Shown piece by piece: positions 21,225 to 29,654 of a stretch of 51,014 nt of DNA. The DNA comes from a virus, in the IMG/VR virus record IMGVR_UViG_3300020202_000013, positions 1 through 51,014 of that record. One strand, written 5' to 3'. How positions within the stretch are numbered: position 1 is the stretch's first letter; every line of letters begins with the position of its first letter. The translations under genes and the position numbers were made by a program. The notes under the pieces are model-generated. The model was not told the DNA's origin, did not search any database, and saw only the letters and a program-made list of their open reading frames with translations.

Positions 21225-22663
21225 ACCAGTACGCCCACGTCCAGCGCGACCCGTACCCGCCATCGCTGATCAACATCGAAACTGAGGCCGCGCTCCTCGG
21301 TGCCCTGATGATCAATAACGGCTTTGTGGATCAGGTCGCGGAGCGCATCACCCCGGAGGACTTCGCATCCGGGCTGCATCAGCGCCTTTATGCGACCATC
21401 CTCAGCGAGGTGTCGGCCGGACGGGCGGCCACGCCCCCATTGCTGCGCAACCACTTCCTCTCGGATCCTGATCTGGAGGCATTCGGCGGGCCCGGGTACC
21501 TGTTCGAACTGACCGGCGAAAAGGCCGGCGTCATCGGCATCTGGGACTTCGCCAAGCAGGTGGTCGACCTGGCCAAGCGCCGGCGGCTGCTCGATGAAAT
21601 GACATCGCTCTCAGCCGACGTCGCGACGCTCACGGACAACCCCGTCGAGCAGCTCGTCGATCGGATCGATAATGCCCTGGCCGGCGCCCTGCAGCGCGAG
21701 CAGACGACCAAGAGCTACACCATCGCCCAGGCCTTCGACCGCACATGGGAGGCGATCGAGGCAGAAGCCGCAGGGGAGGGGCCTCAGGGCATCCGCATTG
21801 ATGGCCTGGACGACTTCAACCAGCTGACCGGAGACCTTCGCCGCGGAGAGCTGATGTATCTCGGCGGACGCCCCTCGATGGGGAAGACCGCACTGGCCGT
21901 TGATATCGCGCTAGGCGCCGCACGCGCCGGCAACGGCACCTTGTTCGTCAGCCTGGAGATGCGGACCGCTGAGGTCGTCACCCGGGCGATGAGCAGCCTG
22001 ATCTTCGAATATGGCAATTCGCCTAGCTATGAGAACGTCCGGCGGGGGAAGCTCAATGCCTTTGACCGGGAACGGCTGAAGTCGGCTCGCCAGGCGGTGG
22101 ACACCTGGCCTCTAATCGTCACGGATCCTGCGACGCTCAGCATAGGCCGCCTCGCCATGATGATCCGGCGATACCAGCGGCAAATGGTCGCGAAGGGGCA
22201 GACGCTCGACCTCGTCGTCATTGATTATCTCGGCCTCATTCGAGGCACCGACAAGCGCGCCAAGCGATACGAGGAGGTCGGGGAAATATCCCGGATCCTG
22301 AAGCAGGTCGCCAAGGAGTGCGACGTCGCCTTGATCGTCCTCGCCCAGCTCAATCGTGAATGCGAGAAGCGTGAGGATAAGCGGCCCCAGCTCAGCGACC
22401 TTCGGGATGCTGGTGACGTCGAGCAGGACGCGGACGTCGTGATGTTCGTCTTCCGCGAGGAATATTACCTTGAGCGCTCGGAGCCAGAGGTCGACGATAA
22501 GAAGCGGGCCGGCTGGGAAACATCAATGGCCGCCGCGCGCGACCGTGTTGAGCTGATCACCGCCAAGGTCCGAAACGGGCGAGTGGGCAAGCGCCTCTGC
22601 TACTTTTTCGGCAGCCATCAAGCCGTCCGCGGCTCGAATTACATGAGGGACCTGGGACGGTGA
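21221..22663 (+). CDS. dnaB: Replicative DNA helicase, DnaB type
   Basis: A 480-residue protein starting at GTG 21221. The N-terminal domain (about 15-110, INIETEAALLGALMINNG) is the DnaB primase-interacting fold. The RecA-like core has Walker A GGRPSMGKT at 215-223, Walker B LVVIDYLGL and the QLNRECEKREDKRPQLSDLR region with DAGDVEQDADVVMFVFRE, all diagnostic of DnaB. It unwinds DNA at the phage fork. The winged-helix gene upstream and the DUF-type replication protein downstream are likely the initiator and loader. Confidence 0.95.
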   Translation: MNQYAHVQRDPYPPSLINIETEAALLGALMINNGFVDQVAERITPEDFASGLHQRLYATILSEVSAGRAATPPLLRNHFLSDPDLEAFGGPGYLFELTGEKAGVIGIWDFAKQVVDLAKRRRLLDEMTSLSADVATLTDNPVEQLVDRIDNALAGALQREQTTKSYTIAQAFDRTWEAIEAEAAGEGPQGIRIDGLDDFNQLTGDLRRGELMYLGGRPSMGKTALAVDIALGAARAGNGTLFVSLEMRTAEVVTRAMSSLIFEYGNSPSYENVRRGKLNAFDRERLKSARQAVDTWPLIVTDPATLSIGRLAMMIRRYQRQMVAKGQTLDLVVIDYLGLIRGTDKRAKRYEEVGEISRILKQVAKECDVALIVLAQLNRECEKREDKRPQLSDLRDAGDVEQDADVVMFVFREEYYLERSEPEVDDKKRAGWETSMAAARDRVELITAKVRNGRVGKRLCYFFGSHQAVRGSNYMRDLGR

Positions 22664-23496
22664 GTAAGCGCCCTGCTTTTCAATTTTACCCCTCCGACTG
22701 GAGGAATGACCCGGCCCTTCGGCTTTGCTCGGTTGGCGCCCGCGGACTGTGGATCGACATGCTCTGCCTGATGCACGAGGGGCAGCCCTACGGCCATCTG
22801 ACGGTCCAGGGGCGGCCGATCACTGCGGACTCGCTCGCCCGCCTCGTTGGCGAAAGCGCTGCAGCCGTAAAGCGGTGGATGAAGGAGCTTGCCGATAACG
22901 ACGTCTATTCGGTCAGCGATGACGGCCTGATCTTCAGCCGGCGGATGGTGCGCGATGAGGATCTTCGGGAACGACGTGCCGCCGGTGGTCAAGCTGGCGG
23001 CGAGCACGGCAAGAAGGGCGGTTCTCACGGTGCCAAAGGGGGTAGGCCGAAGAAGGAAAAAACCCCCGATGATGCAAGCGAAAGGGGCGTTGAAAAACCC
23101 CCCTTAAAACCCCCCCCTTCTTCTTCTACTTCTACTTCTTCTTCATCTTCAATACCCCCTAATCCCCCACAGCAATATCGATCGCCACCGCTGTCGCCGG
23201 AGGTCGAAAAGCTGATGGAAGCGGGCGGGTTCGTGTCACCGCCAAGCCTCGACCTGGTCGCCAAGTGGAAAGCTGCGGGAGCGGACTTCGAGAGGGATAT
23301 CCTACCCGTCATCCGGGCAGAAGCTCGCAACCTTCGAGAGCGAACCGGCCAAGCGCCAAGGACGCTGAGCGTATTCGACAAGGCGATGATGGGGAAGCTT
23401 GCCGAGGATGCCTCCGAGGTTCAGCGATTGGCGAAGATCGAGCGGCGCCTGCGTCGAATGGACGAGCAGCAGCTTAGCGAGGAGCGCCACCATTGA
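22660..23496 (+). CDS. Phage replication protein (helicase loader/initiator-like)
   Basis: A 278-residue protein starting at GTG 22660. The N-terminal 100 residues (FQFYPSDWRNDPALRLCSVG, then ARGLWIDMLCLMHE) are the winged-helix fold of phage replisome organisers of the DUF1376 type. A low-complexity Lys/Pro/Ser linker at about 115-170 is encoded by C-, T- and CTT-rich DNA (23097-23165). The C-terminal 100 residues are helical and charged. Adjacent DnaB supports a helicase-loading role. The homopolymer runs in the linker could be sites of slippage. Confidence 0.75.
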   Translation: MSKRPAFQFYPSDWRNDPALRLCSVGARGLWIDMLCLMHEGQPYGHLTVQGRPITADSLARLVGESAAAVKRWMKELADNDVYSVSDDGLIFSRRMVRDEDLRERRAAGGQAGGEHGKKGGSHGAKGGRPKKEKTPDDASERGVEKPPLKPPPSSSTSTSSSSSIPPNPPQQYRSPPLSPEVEKLMEAGGFVSPPSLDLVAKWKAAGADFERDILPVIRAEARNLRERTGQAPRTLSVFDKAMMGKLAEDASEVQRLAKIERRLRRMDEQQLSEERHH

Positions 23497-23524
23497 GCCG
23501 GCGTCGTGATCTGGTCTCGGCGTC

Positions 23525-23962
23525 ATGGCCGTGAACCGGCCCTTCATCCGGCCCTGCCCCGACGACTTCGTGGAGATCTACCTCCAGATCGGATGGGACG
23601 GGATCGAGGACCATTACCGGGCCCACAAGCTGACGATCAAGCGATGGGTCCAGGAGAACGGGGGCGATGAACTGAAGGCCCGGCGCAAGGAGGCCGTGAA
23701 GGCTCTGAGGCTGGCCAGGAGCCACGTCCGAGGTCGGGCGCCCGCTCCGGTGACTGACGGGATCACTGTTGATGAAACGCTCGTCGCAGCCGCGGCGCAA
23801 CACCTGAGGCAGCCAAGCTCGGGAGGATGGACCGTATCACCGACCGGGCAAGGGGATTGGCGTGTCGGCACCATGCGGAAGACGCCGGCGGAGCTGGTCG
23901 AGATGGCTGAGCGGAAGGGGTTCAACCGCCTCGCCGTTACGGTCGGACTGTGTAGGGGGTAG
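23525..23962 (+). CDS. Hypothetical protein before the terminase genes
   Basis: A 145-residue protein. The first 45 residues (RPCPDDFVEIYLQIGWDGIE, then DHYRAHKLTIKRWVQENGG) look like a helix-turn-helix. A basic middle and a C-terminal segment (TVSPTGQGDWRVGTMRKTPA) follow. It comes 29 bases after the replication gene and ten before the small terminase. Similar small proteins precede terminase in other alphaproteobacterial phages; a DNA-binding role is likely, but the target is unknown. Confidence 0.65.
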   Translation: MAVNRPFIRPCPDDFVEIYLQIGWDGIEDHYRAHKLTIKRWVQENGGDELKARRKEAVKALRLARSHVRGRAPAPVTDGITVDETLVAAAAQHLRQPSSGGWTVSPTGQGDWRVGTMRKTPAELVEMAERKGFNRLAVTVGLCRG

Positions 23963-23971
23963 GAGGATCGC

Positions 23972-24415
23972 ATGCCCGGACCTCTGAAAAACGCGCGCCA
24001 AGAGCGGTTTGCGCAGGAACTTGCGAAGGGCAGGTCGCAGGTCGATGCCTACCAGGCTGCCGGATACAAGCCGGATCGCGGGGCAGCGACGAGGCTGTCA
24101 GCAAATGTCAGCGTCGCGGCTCGGGTCGAAGAGTTGAAGGGGAGGGCCGCTGACAAGGCCGCCATCACCGTCGCCGACATCGCCCGCCAGCTCGACGACG
24201 ACCGGGCATTCGCCAAGGCGTGCAACTCTCCGGCTGCCATGGTCTCGGCCACGCTCGGCAAGGCGAAGGTCCTGGGCCTAATCAAGGAACGCCACGAGCA
24301 CACCGGCAAGGACGGGGCACCGATCGAGTATCGGAACCTGCCGGAGGAGGAGATCGACGCTCGTCTCGCAGCGTTGGCGGCGAAGAATGCTGAACCTCGC
24401 AAACTGGCCAATTGA
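23972..24415 (+). CDS. terS: Terminase small subunit
   Basis: A 147-residue protein with GGAGG eight bases upstream. The N-terminus (NARQERFAQELAKGRSQVDA, then YQAAGYKPDRGAATRLSAN) is the classic TerS helix-turn-helix (x-RFA-x-EL-x-KG-x-S-x-x-DAY-x-x-AGY). The C-terminal half is helical and would mediate oligomerisation. It overlaps the large subunit gene by 29 bases. It recognises the phage packaging site. Confidence 0.88.
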   Translation: MPGPLKNARQERFAQELAKGRSQVDAYQAAGYKPDRGAATRLSANVSVAARVEELKGRAADKAAITVADIARQLDDDRAFAKACNSPAAMVSATLGKAKVLGLIKERHEHTGKDGAPIEYRNLPEEEIDARLAALAAKNAEPRKLAN

Positions 24416-25919
24416 GGACAAGCGAGAGGCGCTTGCACTCCTCGAAGCGAAGGCTGCCCATGAGGAGCGCCGTCGCAGGGAAGCGGAACAGCAGCGCCTC
24501 CGCGAGACTGAGGGGCAGATCCGCGAGCGATGCCGGACCCTCTCCGGCTTCATCCGCGAAGCTTGGCACGTCCTCGAACCTTCGAACCCGTACATCCATG
24601 GCTGGCACGTCGACGCGATCGCCGAGCACCTGGAGGCAATCACCCACGGGCAGATCAACCGGCTGCTGATCAACGTCCCGCCCGGCACCATGAAATCGCT
24701 GCTGACGGGCGTTCTCTGGCCGGCTTGGGAGTGGGGACCGATGGGGAGGCCTGCCACCCGCATCATCGGCTCGAGCTATTCCGAGGATTACGCCAAGCGC
24801 GACAATCGGCGGATGCGCGACCTGGTGACGTCGGACTGGTATCGGGCTCTGTGGGGCGACACGGTGCAGCTGGTCCGCGCTGGCGAGATGGCGTTCAGCA
24901 ATACCGCGACGGGCTTCAGGCAGGGCATCCCGTTCTCGCGCCTCACCGGCGGCCGTGGTGATCGGGTGATTATCGACGACCCACACAGCGTCGACGGCGC
25001 CGAGAGCGAGGCTGAGCGCGGCAGCACCATCCGGACCTTTCGCGAATCCGTGCCCACCCGCCTCAATAACCCGAGCAAATCGGCGATCGTCGTCATCATG
25101 CAGCGGCTGCACGAGCAGGACGTCTCCGGGACCATCCTCGCGCTGAACCTCGGCTATGAGCACCTGATGCTGCCGATGGAGTTCGAGCCGGAGCGGGCCT
25201 GCCACACCAGCATCGGGTTCACGGATCCGCGCACCTACGATGGCGAGCTGCTGTTCCCGGAGCGCTTTCCCCGTGAGGTGGTGGAGCGCGACAAGGTCCC
25301 GATGGGCTCCTATGCGGTGGCAGGGCAGTTCCAGCAGCGCCCAACCCCTCGATCAGGCGGCATGTTCCAGCGTGGTGACTTCCAGATCGTGGATGCGGTG
25401 CCGGCCAAGGTGCAGCGTCGGGTGCGAGCCTGGGACTTCGCAGCGTCGAAGCCGAAGCCGGGGAAGCAGCCGGACTGGACCGTGGGGCTGCGGATGAGCT
25501 GGGCCGATGGTGTTTTTTACGTGGAGAGCGTGACGCGGGGCAGATGGGGCCCGGCCGACGTCGAACGGACGCTGAAGAACGTCGCCTCGCAGGACGGGCC
25601 GAGCGTCACCATCCGCATGCCGCAGGATCCCGGCGCTGCGGGCAAGGCCGACGCCGAGACCAAGGTGAAGCTGCTGCAGGGCTATGGGACGGTCGTGAAG
25701 CCGATCAGCGGCGACAAGGCGACCCGGGCGCGGCCGGCATCAGCGCAGGCGGAGGCGGGGAACGTGAAGCTGGTGCGCGGGGAGTGGAACGAGGCCTTCC
25801 TGGATGAGGTCTGCTCGTTCCCGAACAGCATGTTCGATGACCAGGTGGATGCGTTTGCCGATGCGCTTAACGAGCTGGCGCTGGGGTCGAGCTATAATAT
25901 TTTGAACGCGCTGACGTGA
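24387..25919 (+). CDS. terL: Terminase large subunit (ATPase and nuclease)
   Basis: A 510-residue packaging motor. After a charged N-terminal helix (12-50), the ATPase has a variant Walker A, NVPPGTMKS at 96-104, and Walker B VIIDD at 194-198. The nuclease domain starts with AWDFAAS (Asp350), and MFDDQVDAFADAL near the C-terminus supplies further acidic residues. It cleaves concatemers and translocates DNA through the portal. The start overlaps terS. Whether packaging is headful or cos cannot be read here. Confidence 0.93.
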   Translation: MLNLANWPIEDKREALALLEAKAAHEERRRREAEQQRLRETEGQIRERCRTLSGFIREAWHVLEPSNPYIHGWHVDAIAEHLEAITHGQINRLLINVPPGTMKSLLTGVLWPAWEWGPMGRPATRIIGSSYSEDYAKRDNRRMRDLVTSDWYRALWGDTVQLVRAGEMAFSNTATGFRQGIPFSRLTGGRGDRVIIDDPHSVDGAESEAERGSTIRTFRESVPTRLNNPSKSAIVVIMQRLHEQDVSGTILALNLGYEHLMLPMEFEPERACHTSIGFTDPRTYDGELLFPERFPREVVERDKVPMGSYAVAGQFQQRPTPRSGGMFQRGDFQIVDAVPAKVQRRVRAWDFAASKPKPGKQPDWTVGLRMSWADGVFYVESVTRGRWGPADVERTLKNVASQDGPSVTIRMPQDPGAAGKADAETKVKLLQGYGTVVKPISGDKATRARPASAQAEAGNVKLVRGEWNEAFLDEVCSFPNSMFDDQVDAFADALNELALGSSYNILNALT

Positions 25920-25927
25920 GGTGGAGC

Positions 25928-26152
25928 ATGCAAAGTTGGACCGCAGAACAGGTGGATCGCGCCCGAGCAAGGCTCCTCCACGACATCTCTAATGAGGCCC
26001 TTGAAAGAGGCAGGCGGGAAAGCGCGCACATGGCGGCGTGGGGCAATCCAAAGCGGTGTCAGACCCGCCCGAGCCAAGTCGGCTTAATGGGCGAGTGCCT
26101 GTTCTGTGGTGCCATCAATGGTGAAGCTTGTCGGGCAGGAGCTGACGCATGA
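25928..26152 (+). CDS. Small Cys-containing hypothetical protein
   Basis: A 74-residue protein. ATG 25928 has GAGG about six bases upstream; GTG 25916 overlapping the terminase stop is an alternative. A helical first half (WTAEQVDRARARLLHDISNE) is followed by a C-terminal CLFCGAINGEACRAGADA segment that may form half a zinc site. The stop overlaps the next ATG (ATGA). Located between terminase and portal; function is unknown. Confidence 0.6.
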   Translation: MQSWTAEQVDRARARLLHDISNEALERGRRESAHMAAWGNPKRCQTRPSQVGLMGECLFCGAINGEACRAGADA

Positions 26153-26313
26153 GTCAGAGGGTGACGCCTATCCCGGCGATCTATGCCGATGATCCGGACG
26201 AGACTGCAGGCCGAGCGCTTTACCGGGCGCAAGCCGACAGACTGGCTCGGGAGCAACTCGCTTACGAACGACGGACGGTCTCGCTGAAGAAGAGGGGCCA
26301 GACCGCGCCGTAA
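26149..26313 (+). CDS. 54-residue hypothetical protein
   Basis: ATG 26149 is coupled to the previous gene; stop TAA at 26311-26313. The sequence MSQRVTPIPAIYADDPDETA is followed by a basic helix (RALYRAQADRLAREQLAYER). Its stop codon forms the end of the promoter-like GCCGTAA box. It is a compact charged peptide, possibly a small packaging accessory. Confidence 0.55.
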   Translation: MSQRVTPIPAIYADDPDETAGRALYRAQADRLAREQLAYERRTVSLKKRGQTAP

Positions 26314-26339
26314 CCGCTGACCGCCGCTCCCGGTAATTT
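26307..26339 (+). promoter_or_regulatory. Late promoter-like element before the portal gene
   Basis: GCCGTAA (26307-26313), 20 bases, TAATTT (26334-26339). The portal ATG is at 26348, eight bases after the -10-like box, with CCGGCCCC and no Shine-Dalgarno between. If transcription starts 6-8 bases after the box the portal message is leaderless. Confidence 0.65.
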
Positions 26340-26347
26340 CCGGCCCC

Positions 26348-28756
26348 ATGGGCCTGATCACCACCCTCCGCGACGGCTTCGCCAACATCATGACCGGCAC
26401 CGGAACGTCTGTCGATAAGCGCGCATATGGCGGGTTTGTCCACGCCCCGATGTCGCCGCAGCAGATCGAGGCGGCCTACCGCGGTTCATGGCTGATGCGG
26501 AAAGCCATCAAGCGCCCAGCAAAGGACATGACCCGCGAGTGGCGCGATTGGCAGGCCGAAAAGCGCGAAATCACGTTCCTTGAAGCGGCGGAGCGGAAGC
26601 TCGGCCTGAGGGACAAGATCAGGCGGGCGCTCATCCTAGGGCGGCTTGGAGGCGGCGCGATCATCATCGGAGCCCCTCAGGGCAACCCGCTCCTCCCGCT
26701 CAACCTGAAGGCGATTGGCGAAGGTGGCCTGCGCTACCTTCACGTCGTCTCCCGCTGGCAGCTGACTCTTGGGCCAATGATCACCGACCCGGAGAACGAT
26801 CTGTGCGGACAACCGGAATACTTCGAATTGCACGGCTCTGGCGCCAGGGAGAAAATTCACCCCTCACGCGTGTTGGCATTTCGCGGCGAGCAAGTTCCAG
26901 AGATGGGCGTCGGCCGCTTCGATGACACGTTCTGGGGCGATAGTCTCGTGCAGGTCATTCACAGCGCCGTGCTGAACGCTGAGGCTGCCCAGAGCAATAT
27001 CTCAAGCCTGATCGACGAAGCGAAGATCGACGTCGTGAAGGTCAAAGACCTGATGGCGAACGCGGGCAGCAAAGAATACGAAACGGCTTTCATGCGTCGG
27101 ATCGAGCTCGCCCAGGCCGGGAAGAGCGTGCACCGCGCCCTGATCCTCGATTCCGAGGAGGATTGGCAGCAGAAGCAAATCACCTGGAATGGCATTCCGG
27201 ACGTGCTTCGGACCTACCTCGCGATCGTCGCGGGTGCTGCAGATATCCCGGCCACGATTCTGCTCGGCAAATCGCCGGACGGCATGAACGCCACGGGAGA
27301 TGCCGACTTCCGCGCCTACTACGATCAGATTCGATCGGACCAGGATAATGACCTGCGTCCCCTGATCGAGCGGCTAGACGAAGTCCTCATCAGATCGACA
27401 TTCGGCAGACCTCTCGCGGATGTGGGCTTCACCTTCGCGCCCCTGTGGCAGCTGGACGAGAAGGAGGCCGGGGAGGTTGAGAACAAGTTCGCGGACACGG
27501 TCACCAAGCTCGTCAACAGCGGCACCGTGCCCGTGGATGCGCTCTCAAAGGCCGTCCAGAACCGCATGGTCGAAAGTGGGCAGTGGCCAGGCCTGGATGG
27601 GGCGCTCGATGAGTCTGACGGCGAGCTGCCGGGCCAAGAGGAAGACGAGGCCGATCCCTCCGATCTTCAGGCTGCGAACGAGAACAACGTGGTCCAGCTG
27701 CGCCGCCGTGGGTCAATCACTGCCGACCAGGCAACCGCGCTCCTCACGGACGCCAAGCCACGCACCCTCTACGTCCAGCGCAAGCTCCTGAACGGGGCCG
27801 AATTCATCCGCTGGGCGAAGGGGGAGGGGTTCGAGACCACCACGCCCGCCGACGAGTTGCACGTCACCATCTGCTTCAGCCGCACGCCGGTCGATTGGAT
27901 GAAGATGGGCAGCGAGTGGAGCAGCAGCGAGGATGGCAAGCTGACCGTCCCTGCTGGCGGTGCGCGCCTGGTAGAGAAGCTGGGCGACAAGGGCGCGGTC
28001 GTGCTGCTGTTCGCCTCCTCCTCGCTCGCCTGGCGGCACGAGGACATGAAACGGAACGGGGCAAGCTTCGACTTTGACGAATATCAGCCGCACGTCACGA
28101 TTACCTATCAGGCACCGGCAGACCTCGATCTCTCCAAGGTCGAGCCCTTCCGCGGCAAGCTCGTGTTCGGGCCGGAGATCTTCTCCGAGGTGGAAGAGGA
28201 TTGGGAAAAGAGCCTCGTCGAAGACGGAGGTGGGCCGAACGCCGATCTCCCTTTCGCTGATGCGAAGCGGCGCCGTGGTGGGGGCGCAGGAAGCCGGCCT
28301 GGCTTCAACCAAGCGCAGCCTCGCGGTCGGGACGGGCGATGGGTCGAGACCGGCGCTGGTAAGACGAACATCCGAAGCCACGTTGCCAAGGCGCTGAAGG
28401 ACAAGACGTTCAAGCAGGACCATGAGTTCGGCCGCGTGACCGGCAACGCACCCCCGCACGTCATCGGCAGCCGGAGGGTGGCGAATGCTCAAGAGATCAG
28501 GAAGAACCACGGGCGGCATGGCGATCCGGTAACGGAGGCTGCTCGCGGACAGGCCCCGGTCACTGCTCGCGACTATGGCAGGATCCCGGAGATCACCGCG
28601 AAAGGCACCTATCGGGAGATCGGAACCAAGGGTGCCCGAAAGCCGGTTCGTGTCGAGTACCGGGTCCGCATCGGCAAGCACGAGTATGTCTACACGGAGA
28701 CGGTCGGGGCAGCGCGGCAAAGGGTCGCGCTCATCTCGCTGTACAAGAAGCTGTGA
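26348..28756 (+). CDS. Portal protein fused to Acb1-like 2H phosphoesterase and PBECR-like nuclease domains
   Basis: An 802-residue protein with three parts. Residues 1-420 are a DUF1073-type portal. After an acidic linker (421-450), residues 470-620 carry two H-x-T motifs, LHVTI (His505, Thr507) and PHVTI (His582, Thr584), the active site of 2H phosphoesterases. The spacing and surroundings match the anti-CBASS Acb1 group, which cleaves cyclic oligonucleotide signals. A basic linker (638-660) leads to residues about 670-802, containing DYGRIPEIT, VRVEYRVRIGKHEYVYTE and a RVALISLYKKL end. That matches the PBECR (barnase/EndoU/colicin/RelE-like) domains appended to phage head proteins. The portal forms the DNA gate; the extra domains may act after entry or during infection. 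Confidence 0.8.
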   Translation: MGLITTLRDGFANIMTGTGTSVDKRAYGGFVHAPMSPQQIEAAYRGSWLMRKAIKRPAKDMTREWRDWQAEKREITFLEAAERKLGLRDKIRRALILGRLGGGAIIIGAPQGNPLLPLNLKAIGEGGLRYLHVVSRWQLTLGPMITDPENDLCGQPEYFELHGSGAREKIHPSRVLAFRGEQVPEMGVGRFDDTFWGDSLVQVIHSAVLNAEAAQSNISSLIDEAKIDVVKVKDLMANAGSKEYETAFMRRIELAQAGKSVHRALILDSEEDWQQKQITWNGIPDVLRTYLAIVAGAADIPATILLGKSPDGMNATGDADFRAYYDQIRSDQDNDLRPLIERLDEVLIRSTFGRPLADVGFTFAPLWQLDEKEAGEVENKFADTVTKLVNSGTVPVDALSKAVQNRMVESGQWPGLDGALDESDGELPGQEEDEADPSDLQAANENNVVQLRRRGSITADQATALLTDAKPRTLYVQRKLLNGAEFIRWAKGEGFETTTPADELHVTICFSRTPVDWMKMGSEWSSSEDGKLTVPAGGARLVEKLGDKGAVVLLFASSSLAWRHEDMKRNGASFDFDEYQPHVTITYQAPADLDLSKVEPFRGKLVFGPEIFSEVEEDWEKSLVEDGGGPNADLPFADAKRRRGGGAGSRPGFNQAQPRGRDGRWVETGAGKTNIRSHVAKALKDKTFKQDHEFGRVTGNAPPHVIGSRRVANAQEIRKNHGRHGDPVTEAARGQAPVTARDYGRIPEITAKGTYREIGTKGARKPVRVEYRVRIGKHEYVYTETVGAARQRVALISLYKKL

Positions 28757-28760
28757 AGGT

Positions 28761-28822
28761 GGGCCCGCGGGGTCAGATGCCGAAGCCCCTGACCGGTGAC
28801 ACGTCCGAAACACGGCGGGCCC
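28761..28822. other. Nested inverted repeats between portal and head gene
   Basis: GGGCCCGC (28761-28768) pairs with GCGGGCCC (28815-28822). Inside, GGTCAG (28771-28776) pairs with CTGACC (28789-28794). This fills most of the 100-base gap after the portal. It could be a terminator, a processing site or a protein-binding site. No T-run is seen. Confidence 0.45.
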
Positions 28823-28856
28823 AGGACCTTGATAGTCGCAAGCAGCTGAATTTTCA

Positions 28857-29654
28857 ATGACCGAGATTGACCTTCCGAAGCTGGTCCGGGCACGCGGCAT
28901 CCGGCGCACCATCACAATCCGCCCGATCATGCCGCCGCGCACGCTCGCCAAGGAGCTGCTGAACGCGCTCTACGCCCCGAGCATCAGAATGTGGGCAGCC
29001 GGGCTTGACCGGATCCTCGCCGCATACGAGCAGACGCTTTCGCAGCTGACCACGGACTCGCCGGCCGACATCGATCGGGAGATTGGCGCGTCGGCATCCG
29101 CCTTTGATCGCCTGCTCCTCGTTCTGACGCCGGCGCTGCGGAATTGGGGCGTGCGGGTCGAGCGCTGGCATCGCGGCCGATGGATTGCGAACGTGCTCTC
29201 GGCAACCTCGATCGACCTCGGCACCATGCTGACGATCGGGGACGTCGAGGAGACCGTGGACGTGGTGATCCGCCGCAACGTGTCGCTGGTCAGGGACGTG
29301 TCGGAGCAGGCAAGGGGCCGCATTGCCGATGCCGTGTTCCGAGGCGTGCAGCAGCGTACGCCAGTACGGGAGGTGGCGAAGGAGCTGCGCGAGGCGGTCG
29401 AGATGGGGCGCCAGCGGTCAATCCGCATCGCGGCGGATCAGGCGACGAAGCTCACCACCGCCCTCGACACCGAGCGCATGAAGCAGGCGGGCATCGAGAA
29501 GTGGGAATGGAAGCATTCGGGGAAGCTCCATCCCAGGCAGCAGCATCTGGCGCGGGATGGGAAGGTCTACACCTTCGACGATCCGCCCGCTGATATGCCT
29601 GGGGATCTGCCGTTCTGTGGGTGCCGGAAGCTCGCGGTGATCGAGTTGGATTAG
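28857..29654 (+). CDS. Head morphogenesis protein (Mu gpF / SPP1 gp7-like)
   Basis: A 265-residue minor head protein. The C-terminal third has the family pattern RSIRIAADQATKLTTALDTE, then RMKQAGIEKWEWKHSGKLHP, RQQHLARDGKVYTF and PFCGCRKLAV. The N-terminal two-thirds is helical. The gene immediately follows the portal, its usual place, and such proteins bind the portal inside the procapsid and may be ejected. The stop overlaps that of the convergent gene by four bases. Confidence 0.85.
   Translation: MTEIDLPKLVRARGIRRTITIRPIMPPRTLAKELLNALYAPSIRMWAAGLDRILAAYEQTLSQLTTDSPADIDREIGASASAFDRLLLVLTPALRNWGVRVERWHRGRWIANVLSATSIDLGTMLTIGDVEETVDVVIRRNVSLVRDVSEQARGRIADAVFRGVQQRTPVREVAKELREAVEMGRQRSIRIAADQATKLTTALDTERMKQAGIEKWEWKHSGKLHPRQQHLARDGKVYTFDDPPADMPGDLPFCGCRKLAVIELD

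Noticed and set aside
23097-23165. Possible CRISPR or tandem repeat in the CTT-rich stretch
   Set aside because: It is a low-complexity Pro/Ser linker inside the replication gene; no spaced repeats are present. I saw no CRISPR array anywhere in the window.
26348-28951. Long minus-strand frame of about 412 codons opposite the portal gene
   Set aside because: High-GC antisense shadow, rich in Arg, Pro and Gly, without recognisable motifs, opposite a clear gene.
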